A stretch of DNA of 64,000 nucleotides, taken from the NCBI RefSeq assembly GCF_004005945.1, contig NZ_SACS01000010.1:1-64000 (forward strand), read 5' to 3'. A program made the position numbers and the translations under genes. The DNA is from Rheinheimera riviphila (GTDB taxonomy: Bacteria > Pseudomonadota > Gammaproteobacteria > Enterobacterales > Alteromonadaceae). The notes under the pieces were generated by a model that had not been told where the DNA came from, did not search any database, and worked only from the letters and a program-made list of their open reading frames with translations. Positions within the stretch are counted from its first letter, which is position 1; each line of letters begins with the position of its first letter. Below, piece by piece: positions 16,680 through 25,111 of this stretch.

Positions 16680-18884
16680 ATGCACAATAAAAAATTACCA
16701 GTGCTTTCAACCACCTGCTTAATGATGTTGCTGGGTTTTAGCAACACAGCCGCAGCAACCCAAGGCACCTTTCAAAACTTTCTTGATACCATGCGCGCTT
16801 TTGAATCGGGTATTGATCCGGCCAAAGCCGATTTCTACCGGCAAAAACTGGATTTACCGGTGTATAACTACGCCCGCGTCACGGCGCCTGGCAAAATTGT
16901 ACGGGATCCGGTTACCGGTTCGATGATCCCGGAGCCGACCACCATCCGCGAGTTTTTCACCAAGCTTGGGGTGAATCATCTGTATGCTGAATATCCGCAG
17001 GATGAAGCGGCGATGTTCCGCACCATGCAGTATAACTCACTGAATGCCTGGGGTTTTATTGGCTATCAGTTAGGCGAGGCGGTGCTGATTTCGGCCGGTT
17101 ATTACAGTCCGCGGCAAGTGCAGCTGGCCAACGAAAAACTCGATAGTTTTTATATTTTTATGCCCGACAGTACCTGGGCCAATGGCGTGAAACAAGCACG
17201 CTCCGAAATTCCGGGATCCGGCGGAAATTATATTCTGGCGACCGACACCAACTTATGGCTCGGTGAATTTGTCGGGAAAAACGGCGTTAGCAGCCTGAAC
17301 GATTTACGCCTGCCGGACAAACAAGAAATGGTGATCCGCGATGTGATGCGGTTCAACTATGGCGTGATGACTGAACTACTGACCAAAGCCAATATGACCT
17401 GGGCGCAAGCGCTGGCCAAATCCTGGCCTGGTAAAGATGAACAAGGCAACAACATCACCATTCAGGCCACCATGTCCGGTTTGTTGGCAGCTGCGCATTT
17501 ACGTGGCGCCTGGGGCACGGCCGATTTACTGACCAAAAACAATATCACCTGTGATGAACTTGGTACCTGTATCACCACTTATATCCACAAGTTTGGTGGT
17601 TTTCCGACTATTTTCGATACACCAGCCAATGATCTGATCAGCGGTAGTCCCTACAACGAAACCTTGACCGCGGGTTGGGGCAACGACGTGGTGGAAACCG
17701 GTGGTGGTAAAGATGTGATCCAGCTGAATCAATCCGCCGGTGGCAATACGTTGGTGAAAAGCTTTACCGTTGGTGACGATCGCATTTTGTTACGCGGCTG
17801 GACGGTTGCCAATCCGCTGGCGAATCTGATCGTCACCCAGGGGGCGAATGGCGCGACCCTTAATTTTGCCAACCAGAGTCTGGTGTTGGAGAATGTCAGT
17901 GCGGCGACAGTACTGGCCAATCCGGCGTCGGTGATTACGGCCGGCAACATTTATCCGTTGGCCTGGAGCGGCAAAAGTACCGTCAATGCCTTTAATCCGC
18001 TGGCCGATCAGATCCGCGGCACCGCCGGTATCGACTTTAAACATTTAAAAGCCTTTCAGGATAACGGCAGCTTGTTTATTGGCACCCAAGCGGCGGACGG
18101 TGGTATTTATTCCTGGATTGAGCTGAAGAACGTCAATCGCAGTCAGATCAATCCGGAGATGTTTGTTGATATTACCGGTAGTTATCAGCGGCTTGGTTTT
18201 ACCGTGATGCTGAGTTATCAGAGCTGGGGCTGGGGTCAGACCAAAGTGGTCGATTATTTTAAAGCCGCCGATACAGTGATTAATTTAAGTGCTTTTCCCT
18301 ACACTTTTTCGCAGCTGAAGCTCACGCAGGATGGCAGCACCACGGTGTTGAGTCTACACGGCGCCGGGGCGCAAGGGGACACCAAAACCCTCCGGTTGCT
18401 GAATACGCCCGTCAGCAGTCTCACCGCCGCCAATTTCTTTGGCTTAAAAGGGGGCAGTTTCAGCGACGTGACGATTGATGATCCGGCCAATGCCATCTAC
18501 CACAGCGTGAACGTTAGCGTCAGTGGCAGTGGTGGTACGGTCAGCCCAGCCGGTGTACAGCAGGTGCGCGACAATACCAATTTAGCGCTGGTGATCACAC
18601 CAAACAGCGGTTTTACCATCAAATCAATTCTGGTCAACGGTGTCGCACAAACGGTTAACGCCAATTTCAGCCTGGTGCAGGTGAAAGCCGCAGCCACTGT
18701 GGTGGTGAGTTTTGAGCAAGGTACTTCGAACGGTTGTACGTTACCGGTGTGGGAAGCGACCAAAGTGTATGTCGGTGGAAACAAAGTGCAATATCAGGGG
18801 TTTGAGTATACCGCGAAGTGGTGGACCCAAAACGAAACGCCGGGTATCGCCGGGGTTTGGACCAAGGGACCTGCTTGTTTATAA
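16680..18884 (+). CDS. Secreted multidomain protein with lysozyme-like N-terminus and CBM5/12
   Basis: 734 residues. A signal peptide ends near TAAA (about 26). Residues about 30-310 resemble lysozyme-like/phage-type murein hydrolase regions (FLDTMRAFESGIDPA at the start, LLAAAHLRGAWGTADLL and YIHKFGGF at the end), though I cannot assign a family. Residues about 318-346 hold one RTX-like calcium-binding repeat (GWGNDVVETGGGKDVIQL), followed by two RTX-associated beta modules. Residues about 609-680 form a small beta domain (SGSGGTVSPAG). Residues about 685-734 are a CBM5/12 chitin-binding module (WEATKVYVGGNKVQYQG, then the YTAKWWTQ signature). GGGGA precedes the ATG. The likely substrate is chitin or peptidoglycan; activity is inference. 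Confidence 0.8.
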   Translation: MHNKKLPVLSTTCLMMLLGFSNTAAATQGTFQNFLDTMRAFESGIDPAKADFYRQKLDLPVYNYARVTAPGKIVRDPVTGSMIPEPTTIREFFTKLGVNHLYAEYPQDEAAMFRTMQYNSLNAWGFIGYQLGEAVLISAGYYSPRQVQLANEKLDSFYIFMPDSTWANGVKQARSEIPGSGGNYILATDTNLWLGEFVGKNGVSSLNDLRLPDKQEMVIRDVMRFNYGVMTELLTKANMTWAQALAKSWPGKDEQGNNITIQATMSGLLAAAHLRGAWGTADLLTKNNITCDELGTCITTYIHKFGGFPTIFDTPANDLISGSPYNETLTAGWGNDVVETGGGKDVIQLNQSAGGNTLVKSFTVGDDRILLRGWTVANPLANLIVTQGANGATLNFANQSLVLENVSAATVLANPASVITAGNIYPLAWSGKSTVNAFNPLADQIRGTAGIDFKHLKAFQDNGSLFIGTQAADGGIYSWIELKNVNRSQINPEMFVDITGSYQRLGFTVMLSYQSWGWGQTKVVDYFKAADTVINLSAFPYTFSQLKLTQDGSTTVLSLHGAGAQGDTKTLRLLNTPVSSLTAANFFGLKGGSFSDVTIDDPANAIYHSVNVSVSGSGGTVSPAGVQQVRDNTNLALVITPNSGFTIKSILVNGVAQTVNANFSLVQVKAAATVVVSFEQGTSNGCTLPVWEATKVYVGGNKVQYQGFEYTAKWWTQNETPGIAGVWTKGPACL

Positions 18885-18933
18885 AGACTGGCGTTTGGAG
18901 CAAGAATTGTTTGTAAGGTAAAGAGTGCGATGT

Positions 18934-18977
18934 AGCAGCGTGCCGACTAGGCGATGAGCCGGTACGCTGCTTTTTTT
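18934..18977 (+). terminator. Rho-independent terminator
   Basis: A 12-bp stem with one G-T wobble (AGCAGCGTGCCG 18934-18945 with CGGTACGCTGCT 18960-18971) and seven T residues. It ends the transcript of the secreted CBM protein. Confidence 0.85.
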
Positions 18978-18980
18978 ATA

Positions 18981-19134
18981 CCCCGAATTTTCAAGGATGA
19001 AGGGTGTATACCCAAAATCATTGAAGATTCGGGTAGGCGACGAGAGAGTGAGACCCCAGGAGCATAGCTGTTCTATGTGACTGGGGCGAATGAGCGAAGG
19101 CAACAACCCCGAATTTTCAAGGATGAAGGGTATA
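18981..19134. repeat. ERIC-type repeat with a duplicated right end (copy A)
   Basis: A full 128-bp element at 19007-19134 has the ERIC layout: outer arms TATACCC and GGGTATA, the core CCCAGGAGC, a variable central stem (CATAG/CTATG) and GTGACTGGGGCGA. A 30-bp copy of the right end alone (18981-19010) precedes it. Its last bases touch the luxS stop codon, so luxS mRNA runs into it. Confidence 0.85.
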
Positions 19135-19641
19135 TCAGCCCTTTAAAAACTCAGGCGCCAACGTCAGCTCGTCATTTTTATTCACGCCAACACCACGGTC
19201 GATGACGTTTTTAGCGATTTGCTTCGCTTCGTCCAGTGAATGCATTTCATAAGTACCACACTGGTACACATTTAATTCCGGGATTTCGGATTGCAGTTGC
19301 ACTTTTAACACATCAGCCATCGCCGCTTGCCAGCTGTTGGCGACCCGTTGCTCGTCTGGCGTGCCAATCAGGCTCATATAAAAACCGGTGCGGCAACCCA
19401 TTGGTGAAATATCGATAATTTCTACGCCATTGCCATTTAAATGATCCCGCATAAAACCGGCGAATAAATGCTCCAGCGTGTGGATGCCTTTTTCCGACAG
19501 GATTTCCTGGTTCGGTACACAAAAACGCAAATCAAAGACGGTGATGGCATCGCCTTTTGGTGTGGTCATGGTTTTGGCCACCCGCACAGCCGGTGCTTTC
19601 ATAATGGTGTGGTCAACGGTAAAGCTGTCTAGTAATGGCAT
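19135..19641 (-). CDS. luxS: S-ribosylhomocysteine lyase
   Basis: 168 residues, full length for the family. LuxS splits S-ribosylhomocysteine into homocysteine and the AI-2 precursor DPD in the activated methyl cycle. The metal ligands are His54 and His58 (HTLEH) and Cys128 (YQCGT), with catalytic Glu57 and Cys83 (MGCRTGF); all are intact. AGGA lies about nine bases before the ATG. It is a single gene, convergent with the secreted CBM protein gene and divergent from dnaK. Confidence 0.98.
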   Translation of the reverse strand: MPLLDSFTVDHTIMKAPAVRVAKTMTTPKGDAITVFDLRFCVPNQEILSEKGIHTLEHLFAGFMRDHLNGNGVEIIDISPMGCRTGFYMSLIGTPDEQRVANSWQAAMADVLKVQLQSEIPELNVYQCGTYEMHSLDEAKQIAKNVIDRGVGVNKNDELTLAPEFLKG

Positions 19642-19945
19642 GAGTGAAATTCCTGCGTGAGTATAAATAAAAAACCAGATAATTAGATTATACAGAGCTA
19701 CGCCCGTTCAGGTGAATTGGTTTTTATCCTCTTCATCCTGCTGTTGCCCTGATTGAGGTGCCGCTACACATTTAATGGTCATAAGGGGCATTTGGCGGCA
19801 AAAACTGCGGTCAAAGGCCAAAAAAGTCACTTTAACTGCAAAAAACAAAAAATTTTGTTGGAATAACCTTGAATCGATCAGGGATTAGCCCCATTAACCG
19901 GTCAACACAATTTTAATTGTTCAGAATCAAAAGCGGAGTACAGTT
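19642..19945. promoter_or_regulatory. Divergent luxS/dnaK control region
   Basis: For luxS (minus strand) a -10 TATAAT (plus-strand ATTATA 19687-19692) lies 18 bp from TTCACC (plus-strand GGTGAA 19711-19716). For dnaK, CTTGAA (19868-19873) and CCCCAT (19889-19894) are 15 bp apart, the heat-shock sigma-32 pattern, about 50 bp before the start codon. The middle of the region is AT-rich without other clear signals. Confidence 0.75.
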
Positions 19946-21844
19946 ATGGGTAGAATTATTGGTATTGACTTAGGTACAACAAACAGCTGCGTGGCCATTT
20001 TAGACGGCGACCAACCTCGCGTTATCGAGAACGCTGAAGGTACCCGTACCACGCCTTCTATCATCGCTTATGCTGAAGATGGCGAAGTGTTAGTGGGCCA
20101 GCCGGCAAAACGCCAGGCAGTGACTAACCCAAAAAATACCTTATTTGCAATCAAACGTTTAATCGGCCGTCGTTTTGAAGACGCTGAAGTGCAACGTGAC
20201 ATCAAAATCATGCCTTACCAAATTGTCAAAGCTGACAATGGTGATGCCTGGGTTGAAGTCAAAGGCAAAAAATTAGCAGCACCGCAGATTTCTGCTGAAG
20301 TGCTGAAAAAAATGAAGAAAACAGCTGAAGATTACCTGGGCGAGCCAGTGACTGAAGCGGTGATCACAGTACCAGCCTATTTTAACGATGCACAGCGTCA
20401 GGCCACCAAAGACGCTGGTCGTATCGCAGGTTTAGAAGTTCGTCGTATTATCAACGAACCTACCGCTGCTGCCCTTGCATACGGCATGGACAAGAAAAAA
20501 GGCGACACCAAAGTTGCAGTGTATGACTTAGGTGGCGGTACTTTTGATATCTCTATCATCGAAATCGACGATGTGGATGGCGAGCAAACCTTCGAAGTGT
20601 TGTCAACCAACGGTGACACCCACTTAGGTGGTGAAGATTTTGACTCACGCGTCATTAACTACTTGGTTGACGAGTTCAAAAAAGAGCAGGGCATTGACCT
20701 GCGTCACGACCCACTGGCGATGCAGCGCTTAAAAGAAGCCGGTGAGAAAGCGAAAATTGAACTGTCTTCAGCGTCACAAACCGAAGTGAACCTGCCGTAC
20801 ATCACTGCGGATGCAACAGGTCCAAAACACTTAAATATCAAAGTAACCCGCGCCAAGCTGGAATCTTTGGTAGAAGATTTAATTCAACGCACCATTGAGC
20901 CGTTAAAACAAGCGCTGAAAGATGCTGACTTGTCAGTGGGCGACATTAACGACATCATTCTGGTTGGCGGTCAAACGCGGATGCCTAAAGTGCAGGAAGC
21001 GGTCACAGCTTTCTTTGGCAAAGAGCCACGTAAAGACGTGAACCCGGATGAAGCAGTAGCTGTAGGCGCAGCGATTCAGGGCGCGGTACTGTCAGGCGAT
21101 GTGACAGACGTATTACTGTTAGACGTAACACCATTGTCTTTAGGTATCGAGACCATGGGTAGCGTGATGACGGCGCTGATTGAGAAAAACACCACCATCC
21201 CAACCAAGAAGTCACAGACGTTCTCGACTGCGGATGATAACCAGGCGGCCGTGACTATTCACGTGTTGCAAGGTGAACGTAAACAAGCTTCAGCTAACAA
21301 ATCGCTGGGCCAGTTTAACTTAGAAGGTATTCGTCCGGGACGTCGTGGCGAGCCACAAATCGAAGTGACCTTCGACTTAGACGCCGACGGTATTCTGCAT
21401 GTGTCTGCCAAAGATAAAGACACTGGCAAAGAGCAGAAAATCACGATTAAAGCCTCTTCAGGTCTGACCGATGAAGAAGTGGAACGCATGGTACGTGATG
21501 CCGAGTTGAACGCCGAAGAAGACAAAAAGTTTGAAGAGATGGTGCAAACCCGCAATCAGGCTGATGCGCTGGTTCACGCCACCCGCAAACAAGTCGAAGA
21601 AGCTGGTACTAACTTAGCGACTAACGACAAGCAAGAAATTGAAGCGGCGATCAGCGCTTTAGAAACTGCGATCAAAGGCAGCGACAAAGCAGAAATCGAA
21701 GCCAAAACTCAGACTCTGATGCAGGCAGCGCAAAAACTGCAAGCAGCACAGCCAGGCCAGGCACAACCTGGTTCAGCTGACAACGCCAAAAACGCCGGTG
21801 ACGACGTGGTTGACGCTGAGTTTGAAGAAGTAAAAGACAAATAA
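19946..21844 (+). CDS. dnaK: Molecular chaperone DnaK (Hsp70)
   Basis: 632 residues (E. coli 638). The ATPase domain has the phosphate loops [13 protein letters not shown] (near residue 5) and [11 protein letters not shown], then the linker [16 protein letters not shown], the peptide-binding beta domain, a helical lid and the C-terminal EEVKDK tail, which typically ends Hsp70s of proteobacteria. CGGAG precedes the ATG. A sigma-32 promoter lies upstream. It works with DnaJ (next gene) and GrpE (not in the window). dnaJ is separated by 238 bp that contain a hairpin and an ERIC element. Confidence 0.99.
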   Translation: MGRIIGIDLGTTNSCVAILDGDQPRVIENAEGTRTTPSIIAYAEDGEVLVGQPAKRQAVTNPKNTLFAIKRLIGRRFEDAEVQRDIKIMPYQIVKADNGDAWVEVKGKKLAAPQISAEVLKKMKKTAEDYLGEPVTEAVITVPAYFNDAQRQATKDAGRIAGLEVRRIINEPTAAALAYGMDKKKGDTKVAVYDLGGGTFDISIIEIDDVDGEQTFEVLSTNGDTHLGGEDFDSRVINYLVDEFKKEQGIDLRHDPLAMQRLKEAGEKAKIELSSASQTEVNLPYITADATGPKHLNIKVTRAKLESLVEDLIQRTIEPLKQALKDADLSVGDINDIILVGGQTRMPKVQEAVTAFFGKEPRKDVNPDEAVAVGAAIQGAVLSGDVTDVLLLDVTPLSLGIETMGSVMTALIEKNTTIPTKKSQTFSTADDNQAAVTIHVLQGERKQASANKSLGQFNLEGIRPGRRGEPQIEVTFDLDADGILHVSAKDKDTGKEQKITIKASSGLTDEEVERMVRDAELNAEEDKKFEEMVQTRNQADALVHATRKQVEEAGTNLATNDKQEIEAAISALETAIKGSDKAEIEAKTQTLMQAAQKLQAAQPGQAQPGSADNAKNAGDDVVDAEFEEVKDK

Positions 21845-21903
21845 TGATTGTTCAGATGAAGCCGTATCTTTAAGATGCGGTTTCTACTGGCTTGACACTA
21901 GAG

Positions 21904-21924
21904 CGACCGCCCCGGCGGTCGTTT
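21904..21924 (+). terminator. Hairpin after dnaK
   Basis: CGACCGCC (21904-21911) pairs with GGCGGTCG (21914-21921), followed by TTTG. The T run is short, so it may only partly terminate and leave read-through into dnaJ. Confidence 0.6.
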
Positions 21925-21927
21925 GTC

Positions 21928-22055
21928 TATCCCCTAAATGATTGAAGTTGTAGCGCGGCGACAAAATGAGCGAGGCCCCAGGAGCATAGTTACCTATGTG
22001 ACTGGGGCGAGCGAATGAAGGCAACAAAGCTACAGCTTCAAGGATGACGGGGATA
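21928..22055. repeat. ERIC-type repeat between dnaK and dnaJ (copy B)
   Basis: A 128-bp element with the ERIC core (GGCCCCAGGAGC and GTGACTGGGGCGAGCG) and outer arms TATCCCC/GGGGATA. The outer arms differ from the TATACCC of the other copies on both sides, so they still pair. It ends 27 bp before the dnaJ ATG and lies within the presumed dnaKJ transcript. Confidence 0.85.
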
Positions 22056-22082
22056 TCCGCTCACCCAACATGAAGCAGCATT

Positions 22083-23222
22083 ATGTCAAAGCGTGATTAT
22101 TATGAAGTGCTCGGTGTCGCCAAAGGCGCCGATGACAAAGAAATTAAAAAGGCCTATAAACGCCTCGCAATGAAGTATCACCCGGATCGGACTCAGGGTG
22201 ATAAAGCATTGGAAGAAAAGTTTAAAGAATTACAAGAAGCCTACGAAGTGCTGTCGGACGATCAGAAAAAAGCAGCTTACGATCAATACGGCCATGCTGG
22301 CGTAGATCCAAACCGCGGTGCTGGTGGTTTTGGTGGTGGCAACGGCGATTTTGGTGACATCTTCGGTGACGTGTTTGGCGATATTTTCGGTGGTGGTCGT
22401 CGTGGTGGTGGTCAATCGCGCGCGCAGCGTGGATCAGATTTACGCTACAACCTGGAAATGAATTTAGAAGACGCTGTTCGCGGCAAATCAGTCGACATTA
22501 AGATCCCAACTTGGGTTGGTTGTGACGTCTGTGACGGTTCTGGCGCGAAAAAAGGCACTCAGGCCAAATCCTGTCCAACCTGTCATGGCGCTGGTCAGGT
22601 CACGATGCGTCAAGGCTTCTTTGCCGTGCAACAAACCTGTCCGACTTGTAGCGGTCGTGGCAAGATTATTCCGGATCCATGTACCAAGTGTCATGGCGAA
22701 GGCCGCGTCGAAAAAACCAAAACTCTGGCAGTTAAAATCCCGGCTGGTGTGGATACCGGTGATCGGATTCGTCTGACCGGCGAAGGCGAAGCGGGCATGC
22801 ATGGCGCGCCAGCAGGCGATTTATATGTGCAGGTGCATGTGAAAGATCACCCGATCTTCGTGCGTGACGGCAATAACTTGTCTTGTGATGTACCGATCAG
22901 CTTCAGTATTGCTGCTTTAGGCGGCGAAATTGATGTGCCAACGCTGGATGGCCGGGTCAAACTGAAGATCCCAGCTGAAACCCAAACCGAAAAAATGTTT
23001 CGGTTACGGGGTAAAGGTGTGCAATCGGTCCGTGGTGGTGGTGTCGGCGACTTAGTCTGTAAAGTGGTTGTGGAAACGCCAGTCAACTTGTCTGATAAAC
23101 AAAAAGACTTGTTACGTCAGCTGGATGAAAGCTGGGGCGGTGACAGCGAAGCCAAACACCGGCCAAAATCAAAAGGCTTTTTTGATGGTGTGAAAAAGTT
23201 CTTTGATGATTTAACCGGTTAA
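22083..23222 (+). CDS. dnaJ: Co-chaperone DnaJ (Hsp40)
   Basis: 379 residues. The N-terminal J domain carries the HPD motif (YHPDRTQGD, about residues 32-40), which stimulates DnaK ATP hydrolysis. A G/F-rich linker follows, then four zinc-finger CxxCxGxG repeats ([32 protein letters not shown]), and the substrate-binding beta domains. The ribosome-binding site is weak (GAAGC). It sits behind dnaK as in most proteobacteria. Confidence 0.98.
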   Translation: MSKRDYYEVLGVAKGADDKEIKKAYKRLAMKYHPDRTQGDKALEEKFKELQEAYEVLSDDQKKAAYDQYGHAGVDPNRGAGGFGGGNGDFGDIFGDVFGDIFGGGRRGGGQSRAQRGSDLRYNLEMNLEDAVRGKSVDIKIPTWVGCDVCDGSGAKKGTQAKSCPTCHGAGQVTMRQGFFAVQQTCPTCSGRGKIIPDPCTKCHGEGRVEKTKTLAVKIPAGVDTGDRIRLTGEGEAGMHGAPAGDLYVQVHVKDHPIFVRDGNNLSCDVPISFSIAALGGEIDVPTLDGRVKLKIPAETQTEKMFRLRGKGVQSVRGGGVGDLVCKVVVETPVNLSDKQKDLLRQLDESWGGDSEAKHRPKSKGFFDGVKKFFDDLTG

Positions 23223-23233
23223 TACCTTTAGAT

Positions 23234-23261
23234 ACCGCCAGCTGATGCTGGCGGTGTTGTT
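23234..23261 (+). terminator. Terminator after dnaJ
   Basis: ACCGCCAGC (23234-23242) pairs with GCTGGCGGT (23247-23255) around TGAT, followed by a T-rich stretch. Confidence 0.75.
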
Positions 23262-23321
23262 TTGAGCGCTATAAACTGGTTAATAGCGTTTTATCCGATC
23301 GAACTGAAAAAAGGGATCCTG

Positions 23322-24143
23322 ATGTTCAAATCTTCTTATGCGTTAATGACAAAACTCACCCTGGCGGTGACCACAGTACTGATGTTGGGCTCTTGTGCTG
23401 AATCACCAACCGGCCGCCCGCAGTTGATGTTATTTGATAACACCCAGGTTAACAAAATGGGCATTCAGACCTTTGAAGAGCTGAAGACCAAAACACCAAT
23501 CAGCAAAGATAAAAAAACCAATCAATATGTACAGTGTGTGGCGCAAGCCGTATTAAAAGTTACACCGCAAAAGTACCAGACCAATCCATGGGAAATTGTC
23601 GTTTTCGAAAGTGATCAGGTGAACGCTTTTGCGCTGCCGGGTGGCAAAATTGGCGTTTATACCGGTTTATTGCTGGTGGCTGAAAATCAACATCAGTTAG
23701 CCGCAGTCATCGGCCACGAAATCGCCCACGTCATGGCCGGCCACTCCAACGAGCGGTTATCCAGCAACCAGGCTATTTCTACGACCTTAGGCGTCGCCGA
23801 TGTGGCGCTTGCAGCGATGAACACCCAATATAAAGCTGAATTGTCCAGCGCTTTTGGTTTAGGCGCACAAGTCGGATTAGTGCTGCCTTTTAGCCGGGTC
23901 CATGAAACCGAAGCCGACGTGATTGGCCTCGATTTAATGGCCAAAGCCGGTTTTGAACCAGAGCAATCGGTTGCACTTTGGCAAAACATGGCCAAACAAG
24001 GCAGCGGCGGCACCCCACAAATTTTATCCAGCCACCCGGTGCCAGAAAACCGGATTAAGAAACTGCAAAAAGATATGCCTTCAGCATTAGCTGCTTATCA
24101 AGCACGGCAGGCGCAGGGGGGGTTGCCCCGTTGTAATAAGTAA
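23322..24143 (+). CDS. M48-family zinc metalloprotease lipoprotein (LoiP-like)
   Basis: About 273 residues. A lipoprotein signal peptide ends in the lipobox LGSC; an M48 peptidase domain follows with HEIAH at about residue 132 and the third ligand in ETEADVIGLDLMAKAGF, then SSHPVPENRIKKL, a typical C-terminal M48C element. Related periplasmic proteases (LoiP, BepA) clean up misfolded outer-membrane proteins, which fits its place after dnaKJ. AAAGGG upstream of ATG 23322 favours this start over TTG 23262. Confidence 0.92.
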   Translation: MFKSSYALMTKLTLAVTTVLMLGSCAESPTGRPQLMLFDNTQVNKMGIQTFEELKTKTPISKDKKTNQYVQCVAQAVLKVTPQKYQTNPWEIVVFESDQVNAFALPGGKIGVYTGLLLVAENQHQLAAVIGHEIAHVMAGHSNERLSSNQAISTTLGVADVALAAMNTQYKAELSSAFGLGAQVGLVLPFSRVHETEADVIGLDLMAKAGFEPEQSVALWQNMAKQGSGGTPQILSSHPVPENRIKKLQKDMPSALAAYQARQAQGGLPRCNK

Positions 24144-24616
24144 CGTTTCTGACAACGTTTGGCCGTTTTTTGCTTTGGCGTATGTTTTGGCTGATAACGT
24201 CGAAAGTAGGGCGTACTCACCCGAAGGGTAGTACGCCGGAATTTGTTGTTTGGCAGCAAATGGCTGTTTTAAAAAGCGTTTCGCCTGTGGCGAGTTTCTT
24301 TCTTTTGCTTCGCCAAAAGAAAGAAACCAAAGAAAAGGCGACCCCGGATCGCTCGAAAGCCCGGAAGTTTGTCTCGATTTTGAGGCAACTGCGCAAACTC
24401 GCGATTTGCTAACGTCAAATCGCTCAGACAGTGCGCAGTTTTAAAACCTCAAAACCGGCCAAACCCCCGGCTCGCTTTACGGGGACAACAGCGGATGTGC
24501 ACCTATTTTTTGCCTGCACACAGCGGGAAGTGGCGATAGGCAAGAGTTGGAAGTAAGAGATTGCGTAATTTAGTGACAAAAAAGACAACACAATAATCAT
24601 AAACTTGGTGAGCGTA
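24144..24616. other. Intergenic region holding the left structured repeat
   Basis: No convincing gene. GGCGTACT/AGTACGCC form a hairpin at about 24209-24237. The structured repeat R1 occupies 24280-24486. The remaining bases up to the next gene are AT-rich and must hold its promoter. Confidence 0.6.
24280..24486 (-). repeat. Structured repeat R1 (left copy, inverted to R2)
   Basis: About 207 bp. It contains a TTTCTTTCTTTTG/CAAAAGAAAGAAA hairpin, a conserved GGCGACCCCGGATCGCTCGA block and a three-tier stem: AACTGCGC (24387-24394) with GCGCAGTT (24433-24440), and inside it GCGATTTG (24401-24408) with CAAATCGC (24416-24423). It ends in GGCTCGCTTTACGGGGAC (24469-24486). R2 at 25161-25367 is its reverse-complement relative, with different but matching stem sequences. 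Confidence 0.85.
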
Positions 24617-25111
24617 ATGGAAAATTACATGTTGATTGCTTTGATTTTTTGGGGGGCCTGTGGGATCGGTTCTGCAATTGCTGCCGCCAATAAAGGTAGA
24701 AATTCTGTTGGTTGGTTTTTTATCGGTTTTTTGCTCGGTCCTGTTGGATTATTGGTTTCTTTGATAATTTCTAGCGATAACACTCAAATCGAGTTTTCAG
24801 CTATTCAAAGAGGCGAATGCAAAAAATGCCCTGATTGTGCTGAGACAATAAAATTTGAAGCGATTAAATGTAAGCATTGTGGTTATGTATTTTCATCTCA
24901 GAACGATAGCGTCAGAGCGCAACCAAAGCCTTTTCCTTTACATTATGAAGTTTGGCAGGGGAACTGGGCCAATGCAGTTGATTTAATTGACCAAGGCGCT
25001 GATGTAAATGAAAAAAATCTAGACGGCAGGACTCCGTTAGAACTAGCAAAAATGAGAGGAGACAATTTAATTATAGAGATGCTTACCTCAAAAGGAGCTC
25101 TCGAAAATTAA
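24617..25111 (+). CDS. Membrane protein with zinc ribbon and ankyrin repeats
   Basis: 164 residues that match no named family I know. Two membrane helices at about 4-24 and 34-54 come first. A four-cysteine zinc-ribbon follows (CPDCAETIKFEAIKCKHCG, about residues 76-94). The C-terminal 60 residues hold about one and a half ankyrin repeats (GADVNEKNLDGRTPLELAKM). ATG 24617 has GGTGA upstream. The gene is visibly more AT-rich than its neighbours and is the only gene between the two inverted structured repeats R1 and R2, which suggests recent acquisition. Function unknown; ankyrin repeats usually bind proteins. Confidence 0.75.
   Translation: MENYMLIALIFWGACGIGSAIAAANKGRNSVGWFFIGFLLGPVGLLVSLIISSDNTQIEFSAIQRGECKKCPDCAETIKFEAIKCKHCGYVFSSQNDSVRAQPKPFPLHYEVWQGNWANAVDLIDQGADVNEKNLDGRTPLELAKMRGDNLIIEMLTSKGALEN

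Noticed and set aside
24250..24444. Short frames within structured repeat R1
   Set aside because: They read through hairpin arms and vary between repeat copies, so coding is not conserved.
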